NCBI RefSeq assembly: GCF_022458985.1 | Contig: NC_061785.1 | Span: 7,120,204 to 7,184,203, forward strand | Direction: 5' to 3' | Origin: Mugil cephalus | Lineage: Eukaryota; Chordata; Actinopteri; Mugiliformes; Mugilidae | Length of the DNA stretch: 64,000 bases | Part shown: positions 1-32,488 of the stretch, in pieces | How positions within the stretch are numbered: the stretch's first letter is position 1 | Layout of the letters: each line of letters opens with the position of its first letter | Notes under the pieces: model-generated | What the model was told of the DNA's origin: nothing | Database searches by the model: none | The model's input: the letters and a program-made list of their open reading frames with translations, nothing else | Program-made: the position numbers and the translations under genes

Positions 1-621
1 CGAAGCGAATAAAGGTCAGTGCAATCACATTGAGAAAAGAACAAGCGTCCTCAGTCGACAAACGTAACCGAATAAATGCGGAGATTATTTCTCCGAGAGG
101 CGGGCTGCTCTTTAAATCAAACCACTTTCCTGGGACTGCTCCAAGCTTTTCCAAACACCATTCTTGTTATTCTTTTCCTTTAACTTGATTTCTGACAGCC
201 AATTCAATTAGGCTGGATATGTGTGGGTGTAAAAAAAAAAAAAAGAAGGCAACATGACACACTGGGAAGATGGATGGCAACCTTTGCTTCACCATTAAAA
301 TCACAACCCGCGTCACACTGGAGCTCAATCTACTGCCGCGTTACCGGCTCTGGCACAAATGAACACAGGGCTGGTCTGCAGTGCCACCACACACTTCAGA
401 TGCTTTTGAGGATTTGTATGCTAGATTTTTCATTTGCAGCATGTGGTCAACACCACATTAGGTCTATCTTCTACCAAATAAAAATAATAATAATGATTAT
501 AAAGTCCGAATCTTTTAATTGGTTAAGTGTTCCGATTCCCAGGGATGAGGCAAAGGGTGACTCATGAGCCACTTGACCTTAATGGCAGTCAGTGGGTGCG
601 TGTTGTCTGGCCGAACCCCTG
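1..621. other. sequence downstream of parg
   Basis: No gene is seen here. The stretch follows the parg stop codon and probably holds its 3' UTR. A minus-strand ATTAAA at 513-518 could be a weak polyadenylation signal; no minus-strand AATAAA was found in this interval. The short open frames lack protein-like composition. Confidence 0.4.
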
Positions 622-21954
<21,333 letters not shown>

Positions 21955-23336
21955 TCTACGAAAATAAAGGAAGAAAGAAAACAACAACACATGAGACACG
22001 TCCATACAATGTACAGCAGAGGTACAATTTAAACATTAAAACAAAGCTTAAATTAACTCACAATACAACTTGAGGTGACACCACGAATGAGGCGTTATTG
22101 GCTTTTGTCCAGACTTGAATCTTAGGCAGTCCTTTTTCCAGAAAGCGTGCAAATCTTAAAATGTAGTACGAAGCCATACATGACACAACCTATGCAGAGA
22201 AAGCACACAATAGTGCCAATAGTGCTTTAGTTGTGAACATAATTACCAGTGACTTAATGCCTTGTAACGTTATTTAACTAATAAGCGCTTGCTAAAATGT
22301 TTGTGTTAAATATGATTCCGCGTTTTGAGTGTAAATTGTAGTCATACGGTGTCAAACGACAGGTTGATTAACTATGAGGCTTCCAAGTAACCCACTCAGC
22401 CGTAGCTTATTGGATAGCATACATGCTACACCGGGCTGTAAAAAGACCCAGTTCAGAACACACTTGAGCTGATATTTTGTAAAGTGATACGTTTCCAACA
22501 GAGAGAGAGTTTCGAATTACACAATGATAGGTTGTGTTGTTGTTTTTTTGTCGTTATTAGAAACGCACAGTCGTACTTTATAGAGTAAACGGACGAAATG
22601 CTACATTGTTTTTTCTGTACCTTTTCTGTACCTTGCCAAAATACTTCCGCATGCGAGTGACGTAGGAGCTACTGAAGTAACGCGATATCTTGGGAAATCA
22701 TTTTCACTATTAGTGGGGCGAAGGTTCTCGGTGGTCCAGGTCGTGGTTTATCCAAACGGCGTTTGCAAAAAAGCGAAAACTTGTTGAGTTTTGAGAAGAC
22801 GGATGAGTGGCGAAACGTTTTCTCAAAACTCAAGTCCAGTTCGCTTTTTTTTGAGTATTATTTATGGGGGGCAATAATATTCTGGAGGTTGCAGTAAATA
22901 TCTCGAATTCCCGACTCAACACTCACCATTATTACATATTTATCATATATTTTATCCTATTTATTTACATATATTTTTATTTTATATTAAACTATTGAAG
23001 AGAAACTATTAACTTGGGGCAGGCAATGGTAAAGCACATTATAGCCGTCGGTTAAACGTTCACCGTGGATATTTATATCTTTATTTATATTATACAAATA
23101 TATTATATATGCTTATATAATATATATTAGCTATATTAGTTTTCCCAATGCAACTATTGGTTTATTTTGTAGAGCTCACCTGTAAAACTCACCTGTAGAA
23201 TTCACTTTCCCTTAGCCACGCCCTACAAGACACCACCTGATCAACAGGAAGAAAAAAAAAGACGAAGACGAGTTTATTGTAAAGAACGATACTTGGAATA
23301 CAACGGTGACATAGTCGGGAGACTTAAACGAGGATC
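21955..23336. promoter_or_regulatory. head-to-head interval between parg and adam8
   Basis: About 1.4 kb separates the parg start (minus) from the adam8 start (plus). A CCGCATGCGAG string near 22648 resembles an NRF-1 site, and TGACGTAG just after it is CRE-like; they probably mark the parg promoter. A noncoding first parg exon should lie here, but its donor was not fixed. A 31-bp-arm hairpin lies at 22767-22850, and AT-rich sequence fills 22915-23140. Confidence 0.45.
22767..22850. repeat. imperfect inverted repeat (hairpin)
   Basis: Left arm 22767-22797 (AAAAAAGCGAAAACTTG..) pairs with right arm 22820-22850 (..AAGTCCAGTTCGCTTTTTT) with a few mismatches, around a loop containing GGATGAGTGGCGAAACG. 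This loop-arm motif is familiar from fish genomes as a dispersed repeat. Confidence 0.75.
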
Positions 23337-26300
23337 ATGGTCAGAAGACACATCCTAATCGCTGTGCTCTTGCAGTGTTTTGTTTCTGTGGTCGACAACA
23401 AAGGTAAGTTAAGTTCATTCTCTCCGTGGCGCAGAAAAAAGAGCTTTTTCTTTGTGTGTGTGTTTTTTTTTAACCGTTTAACCTTGGTTGTGATCAAAAA
23501 GAGCATTTTACATGTTCTGTTTTGTTCGATTTTTATTTTAAAAAGACAATCATTCATTTTCCAGAGAATATTACAACTCAAAAAAAAATCTTGTTGAGTT
23601 TTTTGTCTTTTGGGTGTGTGTGTTATAATAACCTTTGTGCTGTTACCAGGAAAGAACAATCTCAAGGAAATTTCTCATTATATTTAAAGTTCGTCTTTTT
23701 TTCCCCGTTTCTTCCAGACCTATTCAGTGGGCACACATCAAAACCCTCCAAGTACTCCATTGTAAATCCTCAAGTGGTTCACAGATGGACGAGGAGCATC
23801 AACAGACCGGCACAATCAAAAGAAGTAGGCACCTCACTTAAGAATCACATAAACTGATGAGTCAGTGTGACACATTTTAGAAATGCTTTCGTTTTTCACA
23901 CATGTAGGAAAATGGAGATGAGACAGTTTCATATGCACTTAATATTAACAACAAAAGGCACATTCTTCACCTAAAAAAGAACAGGTATGTGCAGGTTACG
24001 CTTATTTCATTGTCAATGTTTGTGCTGAAGTTAAAAAAAATCAAATAAAATCCCCTCGGGTTATTTCCTCTTTTCATCAGGGACTTCTTGCACCCTAAAT
24101 TTGTCCAGTATTCACGTGGTGCCGCTGGCGAATACAACTCGTCATATTCAAGACAACACGTAAGCGGACGATTGCTCATTCTGATATTCAAGGGACCGTG
24201 ACAGCCACCCCTTAAATTTGTATTTACTTTCCTGTTCCTAGGTGCATTGCTATTATCACGGAGACGTGGAAGGATATGAGAACTCTGCGGTAGCGCTTAG
24301 CACATGCTCTGGCCTCAGGTTTGAATAGTTCTCTTTTTTTTTAAAAAAAAAACAAGTAATTATTTTATATCCCTTTCTTGGTTTAATAAACAGAAGTAGG
24401 CTCTGATTCCATGTAAAAACTTTAATTACAATTTTACAATACCCTACATAACCTATAAATATGATGCTTTCAACTGGACCAGATTGCTATCTGTTAAAAT
24501 GTTAATAGGTGTGTATCTGCTACGCTCTCCTTCTCCGTAGGGGTGTGATCCTCCTTGGAAATGAAACCTTTGGACTTGAGCCTGTGCCACAGTCTTCCAC
24601 CAATGACCATCTTCTGTACCTACTGAAGGACGTTCAGTCGGGGCCCGTCACCTGCGGGGTCGTCAGTGAGGCGGCGGCAGCGCCGAGCCATGAGCCGTTT
24701 GACCCCGGACACTCGCTGACTTCTCTCCTGCGGGTCGGGATGCTCATTATGCTCATTTGAACTTAAATTTGCGGCGATACGTACTTCTACCAGCCGAAAG
24801 TTTGGACAAAACTTCTCATTTGTCATTTGTCCTAACTTTTGACTGGGGGTATATTTGTGACTTTATGTATCTGATTTTTTCTTCTTTCGTATTGTTTTTT
24901 TCCAACAGAGGAAGCGCAACCTACCACAAACGAGTTATGTGGAGCTGGTGATGGTTGTTGATAATCTCAGGGTGAGTGCGTAACCACTGAGGAACTGTGA
25001 AAACCACAGTAACATTTCTCTATCTCTATTTTATCTGAAATGTTGAAGTGCTTTGTGTTATGGAATGTTAAACCATTTATTATCATTCTAACAATACTGA
25101 CTAACATCTAACAATTGTTTTAACAGTATAGATTTAGGAAAGAAAATGAAACGGCGGTAAGAGAGGAGATGGTGGAAATGGCCAATCTACTGGATATGGT
25201 GAGGTTTTAAGTTGTTAGCAAAAGAAAATATGCCTAACCCTAATGTTGTCTTTGGGCAAGTGCCACATAACAGTTAATCCCCTGCTTTTGTTGCCTGTTC
25301 TTTATCAGTACTACAAGCAGCTGAATATCCGGATTGTGCTTGTGGGCCTGGACATTTTTACGAATAGTAACCCTTTCGATGTGGAAGGGTCGGCGGGAGA
25401 GGTGTTGGGGAGGTTCGTCAAGTGGAGGAAAGATTCCCTGTTACCCAGAATCAGACATGACGTCGGTCAGCTCATTGTGTAAGCAACATGTGGCATCAAA
25501 TGACATTGTTTCATACCCTATAGTCATGGTTGTTGTTAAAATTTAAAGTGTTTTTTTTTTTTTATTCCCTCTCGTTTTGCAGGGGTCGATCCGGTCCATA
25601 CCCAGGAGGTGTGTTAGGCATGGCCTTTGTGGGGACGGTCTGCTCGGAAGCGACTTCTGGAGGACTCAACGTGGTGAGTTCAACTCTCTTTTAACTTCTA
25701 ACACCAGCTGACACGCTGGCGCTTTGACGGCGTGAGCTGAAATCGATGCCATCTGCATCATTTATGAGAGAGTACGGCTCGTTCTCATAGTAGCACACCG
25801 GCCAAACAGGATAAACTTGAACGCAGACTGGCTTAACTCCATGACAGGGTATATTTCTTTGAATAATTAAATTCCTGAGATATTTTTGCACTGCATGGTT
25901 GCTTACAATACAGTGCTTTTGACAAATGTCTTTCTTCTATATAAAGCGATCAGGCATAACATTATGACCACTGACAGGAGAGAAGTGAATAACACTGATC
26001 ATCTTTTGACGGGACAATGTTCTGCTGCTGGGACTTTTGGACCTGGCATTCATGTGGATGTCACTCAGACATGTAGCGCTCACCTGGATCAGACCAGACA
26101 CACCCACCCCAATTAACAATAACACTCCTCAGACAAAAATGCCTTAGGAACAACTCAGGAAAAAAAAAAGAATCTAACACGTTGCTATTTCCAAACCAGC
26201 AAAGTTGTATCTAGCCTCAAAAACACAACATTAAAGAAAAAGCTGCACCCACTGCAGGAGTTTCCCCACCACACACACAACAAAATCTGGTGCAAACTGG

Positions 26301-29300
26301 TGCAAAACGTTGGTGTAAAACCACCAAGTGGGGGAGAGTTGAAGAAGTTGGTCGGGCAGTGGGCTGAAGAGCATGGGAATCAAACTCCTTTTTAGTTCCG
26401 GGTCCACATTCAATGCAATTTGATCTCAAGTGGGCCGGACCAGTAAGATAACAGACATTTGTTTAAGTGCAAAGCAGAGCATGTAAATTAGGAGAATGTT
26501 TACCTTTATTGAACTATTGCTGTAAATAAATATTATTGTTCATAATTTCAATTTCCAATGAAGGATTATATTTTTAGGAATGCATAGTGTTAGCTTTGAA
26601 TGTACTGGGTGTTTATTTATTTATTTATTTATTTTTACAGTTCAGTGACAACAGCCTGAATTATGTTTCCACTGTCGTGGCCCATGAGATGGGCCATAAC
26701 CTGGGCATGAACCACGACAACACACGCTGCAACTGTAATGGAAGCAGCTGCATCATGGGAGCGACTGCTACGTAAGACACAAATACTGGAATCGTCATTT
26801 GTGCATTGGCTGCCCTTTCAAAGGGACGACGCCATTAATGATTAACGCCGTTCCCTCTGCAGCGGTTCCACGTTGTTCAGCACCTGCAGTGCAGACGATT
26901 TCGAGTCGCTGGTCATCCGCGGTGGCGGCGTTTGTCTGAGAAACCCGCCCTCCCCCTCGGACGTCATTGGCGTTATTGAATGTGGCAACGGTCGCCTGGA
27001 GGAAGGAGAGCAGTGTGACTGTGGCACACCAGAGGTAGAGTACTAATTCACAGACTGTCACACACACACCACGCAAAATAACAGGATACTTCCTGTTATG
27101 ATTATTTGTATAGACAAATACTTCAGAACAGGGGCATCACTAGGCTTTATGGACGGGGGAGGCTTACACATTATTTTTAAAGTAAATTGTGCCTGAATAT
27201 CAGATGTAATAACAAATACACCAGATACAGATTCAGACACTGTGTCAGATAAGGCCTTTCTTACACCATTCAATTCAACATTTTACAGAGTGAAGTGCAA
27301 ATATTTTTGTATTTATTATTTTTTTTCTGTTTTTAAGCATTTTCCCTTCTGTTTTACACAGGAATGCGACACCCCGTGCTGCGACCCCTCCACATGCATG
27401 TTCACAAGAGGGTCCAGCTGTGCCATGGGAGACTGCTGCGAGAACTGTCAGGTCTGCAACGCGCCGCACTTCAACTGCAGTTACTGCAGCTCATGTTTGC
27501 ACGGAGGCAGTAAAGTGTGGAAATCATATGGAGGCGCGTTTGTGTTTTAGATCAAAGTCGGTGGAACGCCCTGCAGAGAGTCTGTCAACACCTGCGACCT
27601 CCCTGAATACTGCACTGGCAGGAGTGAATTTTGCCCCAATGACTTCTACGTCATGGATGGCCTGCCGTGTCAAAACAATGCGGCATACTGCTACGAAGGC
27701 CGCTGCCAGACGTACGAATCCCAGTGCCAACATTTGTTTATGCGAGGTACTTTAAGTAATATTTCATGGTTGCCATTCCAGTGTATTCTTTTTTTTTCTA
27801 ACTGACCATTTTCATGGGTTACAGCTTGACTTGTCATACTAGGGACGTAACATTGTATAAATGATGACTCACTTCTAATGGGAAACATTTCTATTTTCCG
27901 ACTAAGTCAACTTGCACAACAGCAGGACCTCCCATAAGTGGAATGAGGTCACTGTAATCACCTGTTATAAAATGTCTGCCAAGCACCTAGCAAAGATGAA
28001 ATTCACTTCCTTATTATAAATACTGTAACCTAGATATCATTTCTCTCTTTGGCAGAAAGTGCAAGGAAGGCAGAAGATATCTGTTTCCAACATGCAAATG
28101 TTATAGGAAACCAATTTGGGAACTGTGGAATCAACAGTAACGGAGGATATGCGAAATGCACTGTAGCGTAAGTACTCGAGCCTCCAGTTCCAGCTTCATG
28201 AATATAATGACTGATTGTGTACATATAGTGTAGCCATGTCACATTTATGATAAGCATGAGTTCATTTAATCGAGTTTGGAACTTCTGAATCATTTATTGC
28301 AAGCCACATCAACATCAGTCATCTCTGTGGAGTTTGACTTGGACACACATGCGCACAGATTCAGCTTTAGTTAATATCTAACGTCCTCTGATCTGGTGAT
28401 GTTTTATTGCAGCTGCACAAAAGCATTTAGGTGTGATACATAGAGGGTATGAATGTGAAGTCTCTGTGGTTGCGTGACAGATGTGACAGATGACCATGGA
28501 GATTAGCATTAGCATTAGTTTGAATCATTGGCTTTAAATAAAATTAATTGCCTGGAAACCAGACACAAAAACATGGTGTTGTGGTTCACATTTAGTGTCA
28601 GGTAATAATAATTTATGCTACATTTTTTTTTGATGAAGTCATACCTTAAGTTACTTCTTAAGTTACGTTACGTTCTGGAGGGCTGTCAGATGAGTTTGTG
28701 GATGTTTTTTTGGCGTATTTATGACCGACAGTAACTATTTCAGTTCCAACAATAAATAACAATAAAACAATAAAGTGAATATTTGCGATTGCACAATTGC
28801 AGTATTGTGTGGCTAACGTTACTTTTCTGTAAAGCTCTTAGCGTTAGCATCTTTTATTTAGCTACATTTATCGTGACTGAAATTACCTAAAACTAACTTA
28901 AACTAACTGAAACTGAGGCTAGTCCACTTTTCCAAATCCAAACTAGTTCGTATAGATCATTGTCGAGTCCATTTGTCCTTAATTTGATCTGATAATCCAC
29001 ATTTTCTCCTGGTCTTACTATATGTATTGATACATTGGATGGGGCGCAATGTAAACCCTCTATATTCAGGATGGGACGTCAACTTTAGTAGCGTTGTCAG
29101 TTAAAGGATAGATTAGATTTGTTGTTTCTGTCCATATTTAACTGACTGTATTCTTTTAAACCTGCACTGCAGCAATGCCATGTGTGGAAAAGTGCAGTGC
29201 ACCAACGTGGATGTGAATAAGCCCCCTCCTGGCTCCATAGTCAGCATCCAGATAGTTTCGGGGGCAACCTGCGTTAATGCAGACTTCAACCTTGGCCCAG

Positions 29301-31322
29301 ATGTGCTCGATCCTGCCTATGTTAATCCTGGCAGCCCTTGCGATGAAGGAAAGGTGAGCCGACTCTTAAAAAGTTAAACTAGTGTGTACATACCGCAGAG
29401 GAGGAATGTGACCAGGAATGAATCACTGTTAAAATAGTAAAGGGAATCCCCCATTGTGATTTCTCTTTCAGACCTGTGTGGACTTTAAGTGTGTGAACGC
29501 TTCCGCTCTGCTGCGCACAGACTTAAACTGTGACACTCAGACCACCTGCCACGGCCGAGGGGTAAAAAACAGAGCTTTCTCTACTCAGTTACCAGTCAGT
29601 AAGGGAAAAACTCTGACTTTACTTTCATGGTGCTATTTTCTGCAGGTATGTAATAACAAAGGGAACTGCCACTGTGAAAATGGATGGGCCCCGCCCAACT
29701 GTGACAGGTCGGGGCGCGGTGGCAGCATAGACAGTGGTCCTGCTCAGATAGGTAAGAGACACAGAAAGCCATAGATGCCTCTGTGCTACATACTATGTAT
29801 TCACCTAAGCCCACGTGTATTATTGTTATTATTTGGAGCCACGTATGTGAAATTTGTGAAAGGCATACATGGAACAGGATTGTGTGGTCTACTGCAGCCC
29901 TGAATCAGCTTCTTAACACTTGTATAAGATGTCTAACGTGAATGTTTTGTTTGTTTTTTGTCTTTGTGTTCATGTGATTTTGTTTAAATCAGTTATTCTA
30001 GCTGTATTGTTTGTGTTTGCTGGATCCAAAACATTGTGATCGTTTAAAGTTGTCTATGGTGCCTCCAGTTATATATAATATTTTTTATTTATCAGTAATG
30101 TGTCATATTTGCATCTTCTCTACTTCAGACTACTCCCTCAGGGACGGCCTGTTGATCTTCTTTCTGGCGGTGGTTCCTCTCCTGGTGATTCTTATCCTGG
30201 TGCTCCTCTTCATCTTTAAAAGAGATACCTTGAACCCTTGCCTGAGACAAGTATCTAAGTATGCAACAACAACTATTATTTAAACATTATTTACTGATCA
30301 CAGACTGTATAGAAAAGACGGATGTCGCGAGCGGTTACGAAACATGAAGCTAATGCAGAAGTGGCTTAAGGTGCAGTACCGCTGATGGTCACTAGGGGCT
30401 AGCTTCAACAAAATATCCATATCCGAGAAGATTCCCATTCAAAAATCATCGGCTTCTCTCAGCAAAAACACATTTTTGACATCCACAAGTAGCTTAACTA
30501 TTCTGATCAGTGTGCTGGCGATCCTTTTGAAAACTATTCCATATTTAAACAGTCCACGAACTGTCAGTGGAATGAGCTGATGAGAGAGGCTCCTCCCTCT
30601 TCTCTACATATGGTCACTTCTGGTTCCCCAAAAATCCAAGATGGCGACGGCCAAATGCCAAACTCAACGCTTCAAAACGGGTAGTCCCCAACACAATGGT
30701 TGACATTGCAGTGGCTAAGTCCGTACTTTATGTATAGTCTGTGATACAAACATGTTTTAAAGGTCTTATGTTTTGATAAAAAATTATTGTTTTTCATACT
30801 TTTTTTTCCCCCCTTTTTCAGGCGCTCAAATGCACAGTCAAATGGCAATGTTCGAACAGGCGGTACTACCCAGCCTACAATACAGACGCCTCCTCAAAGG
30901 GTAAATATGTTTTTCTTACTACAGTCATCACGGCCCAGGGGGTAGTGTAATATATGTTTTACAGTGGAAAGTCTGTTTTTTTTTTATTGTAGGACGTTTA
31001 GTTTTCAATAATTACTGCTTGATTGTTTGTTTGTTTTTTCTCCTAATTTCAGCCAGCATATCCACCTCCCACAGCAGTTTCAGTTCCTGGGTAGGAACTT
31101 TTTTTTTTTCTTTTTTTTTATGTGTGTTTATGTATACATATAACCTGTCTTACTGCTTTCAACTAAATGTGTGCTTAACCTGTCAGTTTAAGATATGGAG
31201 AACTGGACTATTGGGACAATCCAGAAGCAGAAGCTCCTCAGCAGGGTCCCGGAGTGCCCAGAGCAATCCCGTCCAGACCAAACCCACCCAGACCAAACCC
31301 ACCCAGACAGCAACCATCATGA
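23337..31322 (+). CDS. adam8: ADAM8-like membrane metalloprotease-disintegrin, 22 coding exons
   Basis: ADAM8 is a cell-surface zinc protease that sheds membrane proteins. Coding exons: 23337-23403, 23718-23824, 23908-23984, 24081-24159, 24242-24318, 24541-24733, 24909-24971, 25127-25198, 25309-25478, 25583-25673, 26641-26771, 26863-27034, 27362-27451, 27551-27746, 28056-28167, 29173-29353, 29472-29561, 29646-29751, 30129-30258, 30822-30900, 31053-31090, 31187-31322; 2457 nt, 818 residues, close to human ADAM8 (824). A signal peptide occupies about residues 1-20. A prodomain cysteine switch (PVTCG) has Cys174, and an RRKR convertase-type site spans 200-203. The zinc site [11 protein letters not shown] is at 347-357 with Met-turn Met371. 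Next come a disintegrin domain with CDLPEYC, a Cys-rich region, an EGF-like module ([18 protein letters not shown]), a membrane segment at about 699-722, and a Pro-rich tail ([13 protein letters not shown]) suited to SH3 binding. All catalytic residues are present. Confidence 0.93.
25948..26165 (+). mobile_element. GATCAGGCATAAC miniature element, copy 4 (3' truncated)
   Basis: The intact left end GATCAGGCATAACATTATGA is followed by family blocks (GACCTGGCATTCATGTGGAT, ACATGTAGCGCTCACCTGGA). The match stops near an A-run at about 26160. It lies in the adam8 intron just before the exon encoding the zinc-binding site. Confidence 0.8.
30298..30744. mobile_element. TCACAGACTGTATA miniature inverted-repeat element
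   Basis: It starts TCACAGACTGTATAGAAAAG and ends TCCGTACTTTATGTATAGTCTGTGA, inverted repeats of about 20-25 bp around about 400 bp with no open frame. It includes AAGATGGCGACGGCC. It lies within the adam8 intron after the exon for the membrane segment. Confidence 0.8.
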
Positions 31323-31642
31323 TTCCAGCTGTAAATGGCATATTTTCAGTTTTTATAATGTATGGAGTTTAGTGCGCCTCAACTCTGTGCAAAAATGCAG
31401 TTTTAAAATATATTAATAATAATAGACTCACTGACACTTGTACATAGCACCTTTGTAACATTGACCGTATGATTGTGGTGATGGATGAGCCTGAAGAATA
31501 TTTATGTCAGTTTTGAGTTTTTTGAGGTTCTTGTTTCTTACTTATTGGAAATACATGTACACTGAAGGGAAAAAAAAGAAAAGAAAAGAAAATCAGTATT
31601 TTAAAGGTTTTATGAAATGTGATTTCTTTGGATATTAATTGT

Positions 31643-31648
31643 AATAAA
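31643..31648 (+). terminator. adam8: candidate adam8 polyadenylation signal
   Basis: AATAAA about 320 nt after the adam8 stop codon, the first canonical signal on that strand in the 3' flank. Confidence 0.6.
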
Positions 31649-31858
31649 AAATACATTTGTGTAAATATTATTTGCAAAAGTATGAGTTATTAACAACAAC
31701 AACAATAATAATAAAACATGAGGGTCCTCAACACTTTCTGTATGTTGTAAATAACAATGGGGAAAAATATGTTAGAAAGTGGTTTTGCTTGCTGCTTTGT
31801 GGCTGAATTGTTCAAAGGAATGGTGGAAATGGTCCTCAAGTTTCATCATTATAGACGA

Positions 31859-32299
31859 TTATACACCAACTGATCTCTTTGAATAAAGAATAGTCGATAG
31901 TCTGTATCTTGCATAAGAAAAATAGGTGTTACTGGTATTGATCACATTTGGTTTACAAAAGAAATGATTGTTTTTATTATTATTATTATTATTATTATTA
32001 GAGGGGGTTGCTGTATTATTATTATTATTTGAAGTATTTGAAATGATATAAATTCTGGCTTCTGACAAATCTAGAGAGCACTTCTTGTTTTCCTGGGACC
32101 CCCAGGTTGGCAAGTAAACAATCCGGAGATTATAATGTACGCAGCAGAACTCCCTTTCATATTGATTCATAGCCTTCAAGCGTATATCCAGCCCACTTAG
32201 CTTGGGCAAGAACAACACATCTTGGGTTTTGAACACAGACTCTAAATCCTTTTGGTTTTTACCAAAAGTAAAATGTGTCTTTTTCATATTTTCACTCAT
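31859..32299 (-). CDS. unidentified 146-residue reading frame divergent from pstk
   Basis: I do not recognise this protein. It starts MSENMKKTHFTFGKNQKDLE and is open for 146 codons. The first 90 residues have ordinary protein composition with mixed charges and aromatics (for example LSGLDIRLKAMNQYEREF and VYLPTWGSQENKK). The next 25 are asparagine-rich because the frame runs through a TTA/ATT array. The last part looks less protein-like and may be fortuitous. Its ATG is 190 bp from the pstk ATG, head to head, with CACGTG, TGACGTCA and GGAAG motifs between. In human the head-to-head neighbour of PSTK is C10orf88/PAAT; I cannot show that this is its remnant. Alternatives are a first or last exon of a longer gene, a young gene, or chance. 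Confidence 0.4.
   Translation of the reverse strand: MSENMKKTHFTFGKNQKDLESVFKTQDVLFLPKLSGLDIRLKAMNQYEREFCCVHYNLRIVYLPTWGSQENKKCSLDLSEARIYIISNTSNNNNNTATPSNNNNNNNNKNNHFFCKPNVINTSNTYFSYARYRLSTILYSKRSVGV
31975..32028 (+). repeat. (TTA)n microsatellite pair
   Basis: Two TTA/ATT arrays separated by GAGGGGGTTGCTG. They read as asparagine codons in the minus-strand frame 32299-31859. Confidence 0.9.
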
Positions 32300-32488
32300 C
32301 TTGCTTTGTGGAATTTTATTTTGGAAAGAATGAAGAAGGAAATCACGTGTTTTCTGACGTCATAACGCGGAAGCTGGTTGTCACCTGCAGCGGCTCTCTA
32401 TCGTTGTTCTGTCTGTATGTGTTTCGCCACAGATGAACATGTTCAGCGACATGTGAGAAGTTTGTTTTGAAGCTGTGTCTTGCGGCAC
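32300..32488. promoter_or_regulatory. pstk: compact bidirectional promoter of pstk
   Basis: Within 30 bp lie an E-box CACGTG (32344-32349), a perfect CRE palindrome TGACGTCA (32355-32362) and an ETS-type CGGAAG (about 32368-32373). There is no TATA box. The layout suits a housekeeping gene and could fire in both directions. Confidence 0.65.

Noticed and set aside
22795-22820. Hammerhead-ribozyme-like core (GGATGAG...CGAAAC) in the hairpin loop
   Set aside because: The canonical CTGATGA is altered, and the flanks pair with each other directly, leaving no cleavage-site strand. The topology is not that of a hammerhead.
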